From positions 186,001-250,000 of the forward strand of contig JAUIHT010000007.1 of NCBI GenBank assembly GCA_030432235.1: 64,000 nt of DNA. Direction: 5' to 3'. The position numbers and the translations under genes were made by a program. Below the pieces are notes generated by a model, which saw nothing but the letters and a program-made list of their open reading frames with translations, was not told the origin of the DNA and searched no databases. This document shows, piece by piece, positions 1 to 10,130 of the stretch (position 1 is the first letter of the stretch; the number at the start of each line of letters is the position of its first letter). Origin of the DNA: Verrucomicrobiia bacterium. Its GTDB lineage: Bacteria; Verrucomicrobiota; Verrucomicrobiia; Opitutales; Cerasicoccaceae.

Positions 1-2398
1 TTGAGCAAAAAGCCACAGAATCACCAAAACTAAATCTAGAGCTATGGTCACGGGTGAAAAAAACAGATCCCTCATCCCTTTCCGGCACTACTGCCCAAGT
101 ATTTTTACCCGAACCTGATGGTACGATATATCTAACTTTACATTCTTCTATGTATTCGGCATTTTTATAATACTCACTAAACTTAATCTCACCCGAGCTA
201 TCCACACTTATGTTTAGCGACTTCTTAAATGCGAAAACTGCATCGGATTGTTCTGCAAAGAAATCCGGACTCGACAGCTCGGACATCTCCTCCTTAACAC
301 TCTCCCCGGGCCTGTAGGGTTGCAAAACAATGTGGTAATTAAGTCTCCATATATTGGAGCCACTACCGTCATTGGAAAAATGTGAAGCGTAGGCGAAAAA
401 ACGCCGATTATGCAAATCGCACTCCAGCCAATCACCGGAGTCATATATCACATCTGACGCAGTCCCATCATTATTAAAATCGTAATCAACAACAATTTTA
501 AGTTTTTTAGTATTAAAATAGTCACGGTACTCCGAAAGCCCATAACTTTCAAAAGCAGTAGGCTCATCATCAGTATCATCATTATCATCCATAATCGAGA
601 ACGGCCTTGGGAAGTCCTCGAAGGTGGGAAAAAAAGTAGTCCTGTTACGCCTTGAAATCCCTATATCGTCAATCGAAACGAACGGATAGTAGTGCTGCAG
701 AGAGGTGGGATCATGGATTTGCGCTTCAATAAACTTTGGCCAAAGAACATCGGGCTGGTCGGTATCGGCTAAATCATTAATTTCTGGATCGTTTTGTATA
801 TAACCCGCAAACCACTTGTAAGCCGTATTCCACTTTGGTGGCATCAAATCATAGAGGTCAAAGCCTTCAATAATTTCAGTATCCTTAATCCAGGGAAAGA
901 AATACTGATATTCACCTTCAACGTAAGCTGCAACAAATGGGTAATTTACAGCGATGAGCCTATTTTGATCAAATTCCGCAATTTGAATACCCAGCATAGC
1001 CGCTAACTGACTTTCAGTTAGTTTCATTCGGTTAGGGTATGGTTGCATATAGAACGCAGGAATACCCGCCTCTCTCAACAGATACACAAGCAGAGCGCAT
1101 TGCTCAATAGGAGAGCCCTGCTCCTCCTGAAATACAGCTAACGCCGAACGACTAATGCCACGTAGCCCAAGACACACTACGCCCCCATTATTTTTAGTTT
1201 CAACCAGGGCATCCGTAAGCTCAATTTGATTTTGGACATAGTTCGCCAATGCCAAAACCATATATTTCTCTTGGCTTACGCTCGAGGACTTTTTCTTACC
1301 CATTTCTACGACAAAATCGTCTAGAATTGGGTGCCTTCGTAATTCGGGGCTATGATCGATTTTCAAAAATTCATTAATGTCGGTATTAAACGGTCCGTTA
1401 TTTGGGTCAAAATTCGCCGTTAATACTGGATACTCACTACTAAATTTAAATTTTGGTAAGTTATCTGCGATTTCATCCGGTGACATACCCCAATACATGG
1501 GCGGCATAGGCTCAGTTTCAAAAGATGGCTTTAGCAATGTATCAGAAAGCGTATCAGGCTGATCAACAAAAGACATTTCAAAGAGGCGCTGATAGACTGC
1601 TGAGCCTGAGTTGTTCTTGGCTAAGGGAATCAGGTCCGTGACAGGATCATAGTTTGGCTTTTTTACATCAATTGCAGACCCTTTACCCCAAAGCACGTAA
1701 TAGTAGTCAGGAGTACTTGCATTAAACGTTATGATATAATTTTCCGACTCGGTACCCAGAGTACTACCTGCGACTGGCCGGAATGTCAACTCCAGTCCGA
1801 TGCCGGTGATTCGATACGAATATGAGTCACTGCCGTTAGCCAAATCATCTGAATAGTCAACGCCACCATTAGTCCAGGGGGTTGGAATCGTGAAAAAATT
1901 AGTCCTTATATAGCCCCAAGTACCATCCTCTCTGAATCCCCATATATCCAGTTTGAAAGGCTTATTACTAGCAGCACGACCAATGTTAACCACTACAGAA
2001 TAGGTTCTTTTAGTATAAAGTGCCTCACCGCCAGAAGGCTCATTATCCATAAATTTGTTACCAAACACAAATAATGGATGTCTTGATGGTAAGCTATGGG
2101 CGTTACTTTCTACACTATAATGTTTTATTTGTGGGCCTTGATTCCATGGCTCTATTTCTGAACTAATAGGAGCACCAATGAGCTCACCAATAGGTGCGAC
2201 AATCGTTTGGTAATGAGGTTCAGAACGATCTATATCCCCGTCTCCATCTTCGTCGATAGTAAGCAAATCACCCCTACGCGCTACCGATGTAAACTCTAGT
2301 GTCTCTGCACCCGACTCGAGGGCAGCCGAAAAGATACTGAGCAAATACAGACCTAAAACAGACCCATTCCTGCTAAAAATGTAAGATAGCTTGTTCAT
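1..2398 (-). CDS. Exported transglutaminase-like protein, 3' end outside window
   Basis: The frame is open from an ATG at 2398 to the window edge (799 codons seen, no stop). The N-terminus has a hydrophobic stretch ending near Ala-Glu-Ser-Gly-Ala, consistent with a signal peptide, followed by an Asp-rich DEDGDGDIDRSE segment of calcium-binding type. Around residue 432 the sequence GSPIEQCALLVYLLREAGIP matches the cysteine-containing helix of transglutaminase-like folds. The expected His and Asp positions read YPFVAAYVEGEY and FFPWIKD, so the triad looks incomplete and catalysis is doubtful. From memory, similar N-termini in Verrucomicrobiota precede RHS/YD repeats; here that is only a guess because the C-terminus is missing. 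It is the last visible gene of a five-gene operon, 28 bp after the preceding stop. Confidence 0.7.
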   Translation of the reverse strand, partial: MNKLSYIFSRNGSVLGLYLLSIFSAALESGAETLEFTSVARRGDLLTIDEDGDGDIDRSEPHYQTIVAPIGELIGAPISSEIEPWNQGPQIKHYSVESNAHSLPSRHPLFVFGNKFMDNEPSGGEALYTKRTYSVVVNIGRAASNKPFKLDIWGFREDGTWGYIRTNFFTIPTPWTNGGVDYSDDLANGSDSYSYRITGIGLELTFRPVAGSTLGTESENYIITFNASTPDYYYVLWGKGSAIDVKKPNYDPVTDLIPLAKNNSGSAVYQRLFEMSFVDQPDTLSDTLLKPSFETEPMPPMYWGMSPDEIADNLPKFKFSSEYPVLTANFDPNNGPFNTDINEFLKIDHSPELRRHPILDDFVVEMGKKKSSSVSQEKYMVLALANYVQNQIELTDALVETKNNGGVVCLGLRGISRSALAVFQEEQGSPIEQCALLVYLLREAGIPAFYMQPYPNRMKLTESQLAAMLGIQIAEFDQNRLIAVNYPFVAAYVEGEYQYFFPWIKDTEIIEGFDLYDLMPPKWNTAYKWFAGYIQNDPEINDLADTDQPDVLWPKFIEAQIHDPTSLQHYYPFVSIDDIGISRRNRTTFFPTFEDFPRPFSIMDDNDDTDDEPTAFESYGLSEYRDYFNTKKLKIVVDYDFNNDGTASDVIYDSGDWLECDLHNRRFFAYASHFSNDGSGSNIWRLNYHIVLQPYRPGESVKEEMSELSSPDFFAEQSDAVFAFKKSLNISVDSSGEIKFSEYYKNAEYIEECKVRYIVPSGSGKNTWAVVPERDEGSVFFTRDHSSRFSFGDSVAFCS

Positions 2399-2426
2399 CG
2401 AGAAAATAGAGATAAATTGCCCGTCA

Positions 2427-5400
2427 TCAGAAAGGCTGCCCTTCCGATGGGCTTTGGATGGATACATTAAGTTGATTCAAAGAATCTTGGATTGCCGGGA
2501 AGTCTGAATCCTTTTCGACGCTTCCAAGGGTCTTCTTATATTCCCAGGCGTCAACTAGTCCGTCGGAATCATTGTCATACTCGGGCACAGCAGGACTTCG
2601 ATTCAATGGATTCCAGTCCAATAGGTATTCTTGGAGATTTGTCAGACCATCATCGTCAGGATCCGCATCGTTTTCATGGCCAGTATCTCCGAAATGAAAT
2701 CGCTCCCATGAGTCAGGGATAGAATTACCATCCTCGTACTGAACTGAAAGTTCCCTTTCAAATAACCATTCTCTGTCGCTAGAACGATTAAACCATCTTT
2801 GCGGCGCTTTCGTAGAAGACTCATAAAAATACCAAGTCTTAGTAGCAAAATGATAGAACCATGTATGGCCTGTATCTGCTCTAAAATCTGTGTTATTAAG
2901 CCATATCCAACCGATTTCAGCATCCCAAACCCACACATTCGTGGGAGAAGTGCCTTGAATCCAGGCCCACTCATTGGTCAACCCATGAAATACCCACCGA
3001 AATGGAGCCAAATCGTCAATTGTCGTGATCCGTTCATAGTCAACAAAGTACTCACCAAACCAATCTGAAAGCTTATAGACATTTCCGCCGTCTCCATTAG
3101 GCACGCGTACGGATACATTTTGCAGCGCATCCTCCTCCGCGGAAATATAATCCTCTGAAGACAAATTCTGAACAATCATCTGATCAGATGAGACAAACGC
3201 AATCGTCTCAGTTTCAGAGCTGAAGCTAGTACTATCAATAGTTGAGGATTGCTGACTGGCGAGTAATGAAGATTGCGAATTATCGCCCTCGCCGTTGACC
3301 TCGTCACTAGGCGCCTCTGGTGGAATGCTAAATTTATCCAAAGGATTTGAACCAGATTTGTACTCCTGAATATTAGTAAAAGAATCACCATCGGGATCAT
3401 CATATGTCCCGTATTGTGTAATTTTTTCAAAATACGTAATTTCCCAGGCATCCTTTAATTCGTCGTTATCACCATCAGCGGTATTTGGCTTAAGATTATT
3501 GTTATACTCGAATAGGTTAGAAAGACCATCGGAATCAAAATCACCCGTAGCGCCATTCTTAACATCAATGGTGCCATCATCAATGGGACTTAGGCCCCAA
3601 GTCACTTCCCAACCATCAGGAAGACCGTCATCATCTGTATCATCATCGTTAGGATTCGTTCGATTAGTATACTCACCCAGATTGTTTAGCCCGTCAGTGT
3701 CAGGATCGGCTGTGGCGCTTGTTTCGAAGTAGCTCATTTCCCACCAGTCAGGAAGGCCATCACCATCAGTATCAGTATTTTCTACGGGACTCGTTCCATT
3801 GGCATATTCGTCAATATTGGGGATGCCATTTGAATTGGGGTCTCCATCTGCCCCATTAGGATCGATAGTGCTCGAGGGATTTAATCCATAGAAAACCTCC
3901 CATTTATCTGGCAGACCATCCCCATCACTATCCTGACTCCTGGGGTGAGTTCCAAGAGCATATTCGCGCGAATTCCGCAGTGTATCAGAGTCCGGATCCC
4001 CATTAGGGCCGTTTACTTTACTAACACTTCCGTCATCCAAGGGGTTTAGGGAATAGGCAACCTCCCAGTCATCGGGCAATCCGTCATCATCTGTATCAGA
4101 ATCGTTAGGATCGGTACCAGCCGACTGTTCGTCGATATTTGTGAGACCATCACTATCAGGATTCCCAGCCGCACCGTTAATAATGTTTGTCGAACCATCA
4201 TCATTTGGGTCAAATCCATGAAGAATTTCCCAGCCATCCAATAAACTATCGCTATCGCTATCCGCAATAAGAGGATGAGTCGAATAGCTCTGCTCTTCAG
4301 AATTTGATAGTCCATCTGCATCGGGATCGCCGAGCGCACCATCTGCCTGTATTATTGCACCATCATCATTCGGATTCAGACCAAATTGCACCTCCCAACC
4401 GTCCAGTAACCCGTCACCGTCTGTATCGTTACTTAATGGATTAGTGCCATATTCATATTCCTCAAGGTTCGTAAATGGATTACTTACAAAACCATCGGAA
4501 TCACCATCCAAGACAGGAATTGTTACACCAAGAGCTTCCAACCAATTGGGCAAACCATCAAAGTCATCATCAATGAATTCGTCGGCACCGATATCAATGT
4601 CGTCAGTACCAACAGCACGCCACTCTCCATTGGCATCAAAGGCTGAGACTCGTTCAGGTAGCGCTGGAAGTATAATGAAATCAATCGCTTCAGAATCAAT
4701 CACCAAATGACCTCCATAGCCTAGCACTGGGTTCTCGTGAGAAATATTGGCACCTACAAGAACAGCATCTTCTATATCATTTCTTACAATTGATTCTGTA
4801 ATAAATATATTCCCACTAGCTCCCCCAGTCTCTGAAACACCAGTATCATTCCAAATAATGCTGGAGTAGAACGAAGCACTAGAGAACTCTGAAACGGATA
4901 TGGCTGCCCCACCCGAATTTGCGTAATTCGAGAATATCGTAACGCTTGTAAAAACAGGGCTTCCCGACTCAACATATACTCCACCGCCTTCATTATTAGC
5001 AAAATTCGCAGTAATAATGCTACCAAGTACTCTAGGGCTCGCGTCTAAAGGCGAATTGATAAACAAACCGCCCCCATTATTCTCAATCCGGGCATTTTTA
5101 ATTGTGAATCCGTCTAGAACACTTTCACTATAAAGAGTAACGACAGATTCTCCCAATAGCGCACCCGATAAAATCGTTTCCCGAGCCCCGGAGGCAGAAA
5201 GTAGCAATAGCGACTTTTCGTTACTGACAACAATCGCTTCATTGTACTCACCGGCTTTTATCTCAATGATATCAAAAGCAGCGGCGGCATCGATCGCCTC
5301 CTGAATATCATTTCGCTGATAAGACTCCAAACTCACAAACCCAGCGTCTACTTGAAAGTAATGATAGTCGCCCATTTGATTTATCGTATACCCTGGCCAC

Positions 5401-8400
5401 TGCTGGCTATCATTGGCGTCTGTCTGATGAAAGAATTCAAAAACATTTGGAAACCTATCCAGGTCCAAATCATCATAAGCATCATCAGAACGTGGATCCA
5501 AAGTAGCAGATACTTCCCAACCGTCTGTCATCAAGTCACCATCCGTGTCCGGATTAAGCAGATCGGTAGATTCCGGACTATGATAAACCTCGGCCCCATC
5601 TAGGTAATCATCGTCATCAGTATCCGAATCCCTAGGGTCTCCACCATAAGTGTATTCTCCCAAATTAGCTAAAGAGTCTGCATCTGGGTCTCCTGTCGCT
5701 CCATTGATGACATTTACTGTACCATCATCCAAAGGATCCAAGCTATTATAGTACTCCCATCCATCCGGTAATCCATCCTCATCGGTATCATCCACGCGAG
5801 GTAATGTTCCAATGGTGTACTCAATCAGGTTCCCGATGCCGTCTAAATCTGGATCGCCTAGCGGGCCGTTGAGCACAAACAAAACGCCAGAATCTAAAGG
5901 ATCCAGATTATGCGCATTTTCCCAGTTGTCAGGTAATCCATCACCATCGGTATCTGCGACTGAAGGGTCCGTCCCTGCGTTGTATTCATCAATGTTATCT
6001 ATGGTATCACTATCATTGTCTTGATTCGGTTCAGTGACGCCAGCGGCTTCAAGCCAATCAGGAAGGCCATCTGAATCACTATCCTTGAATTCATCAGCAC
6101 CACGATCAATGAAATCGGCCGTTAAATCGCGCTGCTCTAAATCCGCATCAATTTTCGAATATGATATCGTAGAATCAACATCTAGGGCCGGTGAGCTTGA
6201 AACGATGTGACCCAATAACCCCAATTGCGGGTTGGTATGCGTTACCTGAGTCAGAACAGCATCACCTGTAGCTGCACGAATAACCGAAGCGTCAATGGAC
6301 ACCTTAATACTTTCACCCCCAATTTCATCGAACGACGAAGGATTCCAGAAAATTGAACGTTCAATGCTGGTGTTTCCTGCTTCGAGTGCCTGGTAGAGGC
6401 CAGAGCCGACTCCTTGGTCCACATGATTGCGATAGACGGTGCTATGGACAAATATTGGGCTACCCAAATTTACCGCAACACCCCCACCATCTGAGGATGA
6501 ACGATTGTTATAGATAATCAGATTCGCAAACTTGGGAGTTTTATCGTTCGAGGGGCGAAGCGTTGCTTCTCCAGCAATAATAGTCGGTAAATCGTCGGGT
6601 TGAACAGATATAAGTAAACCAGCCCCAGGACCCTCCGTTACACCATGAGTCAGTGTGAACCCGTCCACGACGCTCTCAGATTGAACTGTAAGAACAGATT
6701 GAGCCTGACCAGTAGCATCAATGATCGTGCTCCTTGAGCCATCTAAAGAAAGTAGCAAAAGTGGTCTATTGGCAGGCAGACTGATGGCCTCAGAATATGT
6801 GCCAGTCCTCACAAGAATAATGTCATGCCCAGAAGCACTGCTAATAGCAGATAGAAGTGTCTTCTTTCCGTAATCAGATTCTGTAGTAAACCCAGCATCT
6901 ACCTCAAAAACATAGCTCGGTCCGCTTTGGGTTTCAGAATAGCTCGGATAAGAACTAGCCAGCGTGGGATCTGTTCCATGAAAATATTCAAATACGCTAG
7001 GAAATCTATCAAAATCTATGTCATCCAACCCATCAGAGCCATCAAGTGGATCTAGATTATAGGATACTTCCCAGCCATCTGGCATCATATCACCGTCTGT
7101 GTCTTTAATCAGTAATTCGGTTCCCTCTAAAATTTCACTAGTATCTGTCAGTCCATCTTGGTCACTATCATCCAACAATGGATTAATTTCGGACTGATAT
7201 TCCATGATGTTAGACAAAGAATCTGAATCATAGTCTCCAGTTGTGTCCACAACCCCCAGAGCCTCTATCCAATCAGGAAGTCCATCGCTATCGGTATCAG
7301 TATATTCGTCCGCACCTGTATCAACGGCCTCTACAGTAGCATCGCGCCACTCTCCATCTGAATCAAATTTTGAGTAGCGTACCGGCAAAGTCGGTAAGGT
7401 TATAAAATCAATTGCAGGAGAATTTGAATTCAGGTGACTCGCGAACGCCAATAAGGGATTCAAACTGGACGAGTCCTCTAAAACAGAGTCTCCATAGTCG
7501 TTGCGAACAATCGATTCCTTGAAAAAGACAGCTGAGGTCTGTCCACTGACTTCAGAAATGCTAGATTCATTCCAAAGAATCGAGCTGAAAAATGAAGCCG
7601 ATGCATTCTCGGAAACGGCCAATCCGCTGCCTTCTTGCACAGCAAAATTACGGTTGATGGTAACACTGGTAAAAAGAGGATTACCCGATGCCACATAAAC
7701 ACCGCCACCAGTGGAGCCTGCAATATTTTGCGTAATGACACAACCAAGGAGGCGCGGAGAGGAGGTGTCAGGCGCCTCAATTCTTATCCCGGCACCACTA
7801 TCTGCAACACGACCACCAGTGATAGTAAAACCATCCATAGTACTACTACTCCGTAGAAGCACTGCTGTCTGCTCTAAATCCTGGGCATTAATTATAGTCT
7901 GCCGCGCACCAGACTCCGAAATCAATAAAATTGGCTTATCAACAGGAACTTCCAAGGCTTCCATATACTCGCCTGCAAGAACGTATATAATGTCATGTTC
8001 AGTCGCTGCATCGATCGCCGTCTGAATTTGTTTCTTTTCGAAGTCAGCCTCTACAGTTAGGTCATCGTCGACTTTATATATATTATGACTGCCAGTTTGA
8101 GACACCGCATATATCGGGAAGTCATTAAAGTTGTTAGCGTCAGTATTGTGGAAATACTCGAAAACATTAGGATAACGATCCAAGTCAAGGTCATCCAAGG
8201 CATCATCCACTAGCGGATCCAAAGTCATTGTGATCTCCCAACCATCCCACATCAAATCACCATCCGTATCAGGGTTCCTTAAATCAGTCGAAGATGGTGA
8301 ATGGAAAACTTCGAGACCATCTTCATAGCCGTCATCGTCAGTATCTGGATCGTGAGGCAATCCTCCGTGAACGTATTCACCTAAATTTGAAAGCCCATCT

Positions 8401-10121
8401 TCATCTGGATCACCTAAAGCACCATTTTCTATATTAACAGAACCATCATCTAAATGGTCCAAGCTATTTTCAATTTCCCACTGATCAGGCAAGCCATCCC
8501 CATCGGTATCGATGAATTCATCAACTCCGACATCTACAGCATCAATGCTGGCGTCCCGTGACTCATAATCAAAGTCAAAGATTGAATAGATGGAATCAGA
8601 ACCAGCGTTTACGGCTACAGAGCTAGTAGTTAAGCGACCTCCATAAGCCAAGGCAGGATCACCTGTCAAAATTTCCGAATCCCCCTCGTCTCCAAGTATT
8701 TCAGTCCTGATAATAGAACTATAAATATTAAGGAAGCGAAGTTCACCGGAAAACTCCGAGTACGCGTCTCCATTCCAAAAAATGCAATTACTTATAGTGA
8801 TATTATCAATATCAATTCCGATGCCGAGGCCTGCTCCTCCCAATATTGAACGATTTTGAATAACAGTCAGGCTACTTAGAGTTAAATCACCACTCTTAGC
8901 ATAAATGGCACCACCAATGCCATTTGCATCGTTATTAATGATGAGGCATGCAGAAATCGTGGCATATTCCTGATGTGCATCTATAAAAAAACCAGCTCCA
9001 TTACCCGAAACATATCCATTCTTTACAGTAAAACCAGAAACAAAACTACCACTTAATATACTTACAACAGGGTTATCACTACCGCTTCCTTCGATTATAG
9101 TTTGATAAGCTCCACCGCTCGAAGCCAAAACAATAGATTTTCCGGCCTCTATTAAAACTGGGCCAGAATAAAGACCAGGCTTTACGTAAATAACATCCCA
9201 GGACTGCGCAACAAGCAAAGCTGCTTGAATGGTTATCTTCTCGTACGAAGATTCACTGCTAAGGCTAGCATCAACAATAAATATATTAGGACTCCCGGAC
9301 TGGCTTGCGGAGAAAGTAGGCATTGAGTCGGGATTATCGGCTTCTGAGTTGTGATAGTACTCAAAGATGTTTGGGATGTTGTCATGATCAACATCCTCAT
9401 ACCCGTCATCACGAATAGGGTCTGTCGCATTCGATACCTCCCAGCCATCCGGCATCACGTCCCCGTCGGTATCATTTGACCGTGGTGATGTGCTATTAGT
9501 AAATTCGCCCAAGTTATTGAGTATATCGTTATCCGGGTCGCCACTTGCTCCATTGATCACATTGATTGAACCATTATCCAAAGGATCTAGTTCATATAAA
9601 ACCTCCCAACCATCAGGCAATCCATCCTCGTCAGTATCGCGCTGAATCGGGCTTGTGGAATGAATATATTCAGTAAGATTCGTTATTCCATCAACATCGG
9701 GATCGCCATAGGCTCCTTGGTTAATATCCGTAGCACCATTATCTAATGGATTAAGCCCATAGAGCACTTCCCAGCCATCAGGAAGTCCATCATCGTCTGT
9801 ATCCGCATCGTTTGGGTCTGTATCATACGTGTATTCCTGAAAATTACTCAATCCATCCGAATCACGATCATAAGCTGCCCCATTTTCTCCTGTTGCATCC
9901 AAAGGGTCCATTTCATTTGAAATTTCCCAGACATCCGACATCCCATCTCCATCACTATCTACAACAATGTAAACAGGGCCTCCCTCAGGAACTGAAATTA
10001 ATGGCGGGTTAAGAGGCGGATTATTAAGCTGTGCCGCACAAGGAATAAGAAGTGCGAAGCCGAAAGCGAATAATAATAATTTGCCCTCATTACGCTGTAA
10101 AAGCATAGCTTTTTTCTTCAT
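2427..10121 (-). CDS. Giant exported TSP3 / parallel beta-helix protein (2564 aa)
   Basis: The N-terminal basic and hydrophobic segment, ending in Ala-Gln, is a probable signal peptide. The body alternates thrombospondin type 3 calcium-binding repeats (D-x-D-x-DGLPDxWE pattern, dozens of copies) with four long modules near residues 265-537, 668-944, 1057-1354 and 1577-1854. Each module starts with a (S/T)QxG...VDA segment and continues as a pectate-lyase-like right-handed beta-helix. A TSP3-only stretch follows to about residue 2255. A Trp-rich domain lies near residues 2350-2460 (motif EIGWIWLNN), followed by two more TSP3 repeats. The likely role is a rigid calcium-dependent surface or secreted protein; no catalytic motif was recognised. 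It follows the HEAT gene by 9 bp. The start has no obvious Shine-Dalgarno, which suggests coupling to the upstream gene. Confidence 0.85.
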   Translation of the reverse strand: MKKKAMLLQRNEGKLLLFAFGFALLIPCAAQLNNPPLNPPLISVPEGGPVYIVVDSDGDGMSDVWEISNEMDPLDATGENGAAYDRDSDGLSNFQEYTYDTDPNDADTDDDGLPDGWEVLYGLNPLDNGATDINQGAYGDPDVDGITNLTEYIHSTSPIQRDTDEDGLPDGWEVLYELDPLDNGSINVINGASGDPDNDILNNLGEFTNSTSPRSNDTDGDVMPDGWEVSNATDPIRDDGYEDVDHDNIPNIFEYYHNSEADNPDSMPTFSASQSGSPNIFIVDASLSSESSYEKITIQAALLVAQSWDVIYVKPGLYSGPVLIEAGKSIVLASSGGAYQTIIEGSGSDNPVVSILSGSFVSGFTVKNGYVSGNGAGFFIDAHQEYATISACLIINNDANGIGGAIYAKSGDLTLSSLTVIQNRSILGGAGLGIGIDIDNITISNCIFWNGDAYSEFSGELRFLNIYSSIIRTEILGDEGDSEILTGDPALAYGGRLTTSSVAVNAGSDSIYSIFDFDYESRDASIDAVDVGVDEFIDTDGDGLPDQWEIENSLDHLDDGSVNIENGALGDPDEDGLSNLGEYVHGGLPHDPDTDDDGYEDGLEVFHSPSSTDLRNPDTDGDLMWDGWEITMTLDPLVDDALDDLDLDRYPNVFEYFHNTDANNFNDFPIYAVSQTGSHNIYKVDDDLTVEADFEKKQIQTAIDAATEHDIIYVLAGEYMEALEVPVDKPILLISESGARQTIINAQDLEQTAVLLRSSSTMDGFTITGGRVADSGAGIRIEAPDTSSPRLLGCVITQNIAGSTGGGVYVASGNPLFTSVTINRNFAVQEGSGLAVSENASASFFSSILWNESSISEVSGQTSAVFFKESIVRNDYGDSVLEDSSSLNPLLAFASHLNSNSPAIDFITLPTLPVRYSKFDSDGEWRDATVEAVDTGADEYTDTDSDGLPDWIEALGVVDTTGDYDSDSLSNIMEYQSEINPLLDDSDQDGLTDTSEILEGTELLIKDTDGDMMPDGWEVSYNLDPLDGSDGLDDIDFDRFPSVFEYFHGTDPTLASSYPSYSETQSGPSYVFEVDAGFTTESDYGKKTLLSAISSASGHDIILVRTGTYSEAISLPANRPLLLLSLDGSRSTIIDATGQAQSVLTVQSESVVDGFTLTHGVTEGPGAGLLISVQPDDLPTIIAGEATLRPSNDKTPKFANLIIYNNRSSSDGGGVAVNLGSPIFVHSTVYRNHVDQGVGSGLYQALEAGNTSIERSIFWNPSSFDEIGGESIKVSIDASVIRAATGDAVLTQVTHTNPQLGLLGHIVSSSPALDVDSTISYSKIDADLEQRDLTADFIDRGADEFKDSDSDGLPDWLEAAGVTEPNQDNDSDTIDNIDEYNAGTDPSVADTDGDGLPDNWENAHNLDPLDSGVLFVLNGPLGDPDLDGIGNLIEYTIGTLPRVDDTDEDGLPDGWEYYNSLDPLDDGTVNVINGATGDPDADSLANLGEYTYGGDPRDSDTDDDDYLDGAEVYHSPESTDLLNPDTDGDLMTDGWEVSATLDPRSDDAYDDLDLDRFPNVFEFFHQTDANDSQQWPGYTINQMGDYHYFQVDAGFVSLESYQRNDIQEAIDAAAAFDIIEIKAGEYNEAIVVSNEKSLLLLSASGARETILSGALLGESVVTLYSESVLDGFTIKNARIENNGGGLFINSPLDASPRVLGSIITANFANNEGGGVYVESGSPVFTSVTIFSNYANSGGAAISVSEFSSASFYSSIIWNDTGVSETGGASGNIFITESIVRNDIEDAVLVGANISHENPVLGYGGHLVIDSEAIDFIILPALPERVSAFDANGEWRAVGTDDIDIGADEFIDDDFDGLPNWLEALGVTIPVLDGDSDGFVSNPFTNLEEYEYGTNPLSNDTDGDGLLDGWEVQFGLNPNDDGAIIQADGALGDPDADGLSNSEEQSYSTHPLIADSDSDSLLDGWEILHGFDPNDDGSTNIINGAAGNPDSDGLTNIDEQSAGTDPNDSDTDDDGLPDDWEVAYSLNPLDDGSVSKVNGPNGDPDSDTLRNSREYALGTHPRSQDSDGDGLPDKWEVFYGLNPSSTIDPNGADGDPNSNGIPNIDEYANGTSPVENTDTDGDGLPDWWEMSYFETSATADPDTDGLNNLGEYTNRTNPNDDDTDDDGLPDGWEVTWGLSPIDDGTIDVKNGATGDFDSDGLSNLFEYNNNLKPNTADGDNDELKDAWEITYFEKITQYGTYDDPDGDSFTNIQEYKSGSNPLDKFSIPPEAPSDEVNGEGDNSQSSLLASQQSSTIDSTSFSSETETIAFVSSDQMIVQNLSSEDYISAEEDALQNVSVRVPNGDGGNVYKLSDWFGEYFVDYERITTIDDLAPFRWVFHGLTNEWAWIQGTSPTNVWVWDAEIGWIWLNNTDFRADTGHTWFYHFATKTWYFYESSTKAPQRWFNRSSDREWLFERELSVQYEDGNSIPDSWERFHFGDTGHENDADPDDDGLTNLQEYLLDWNPLNRSPAVPEYDNDSDGLVDAWEYKKTLGSVEKDSDFPAIQDSLNQLNVSIQSPSEGQPF
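4550..9330 (-). repeat. Four beta-helix module repeats inside the giant gene
   Basis: Four diverged copies of a roughly 270-300-codon module lie at about 8510-9325, 7290-8117, 6060-6950 and 4560-5390. Each opens with an ASQSG/VSQTG/ETQSG/INQMG-type segment, has a shared GEY/GTY/GLY turn, a DGFT or SGFT core strand, and closes with a V(D)xGxDEF/Y sequence running into a TSP3 repeat. The copies differ at many positions, so this is an old protein-level duplication and not a recent DNA repeat. Confidence 0.75.
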
Positions 10122-10130
10122 GATATATGA

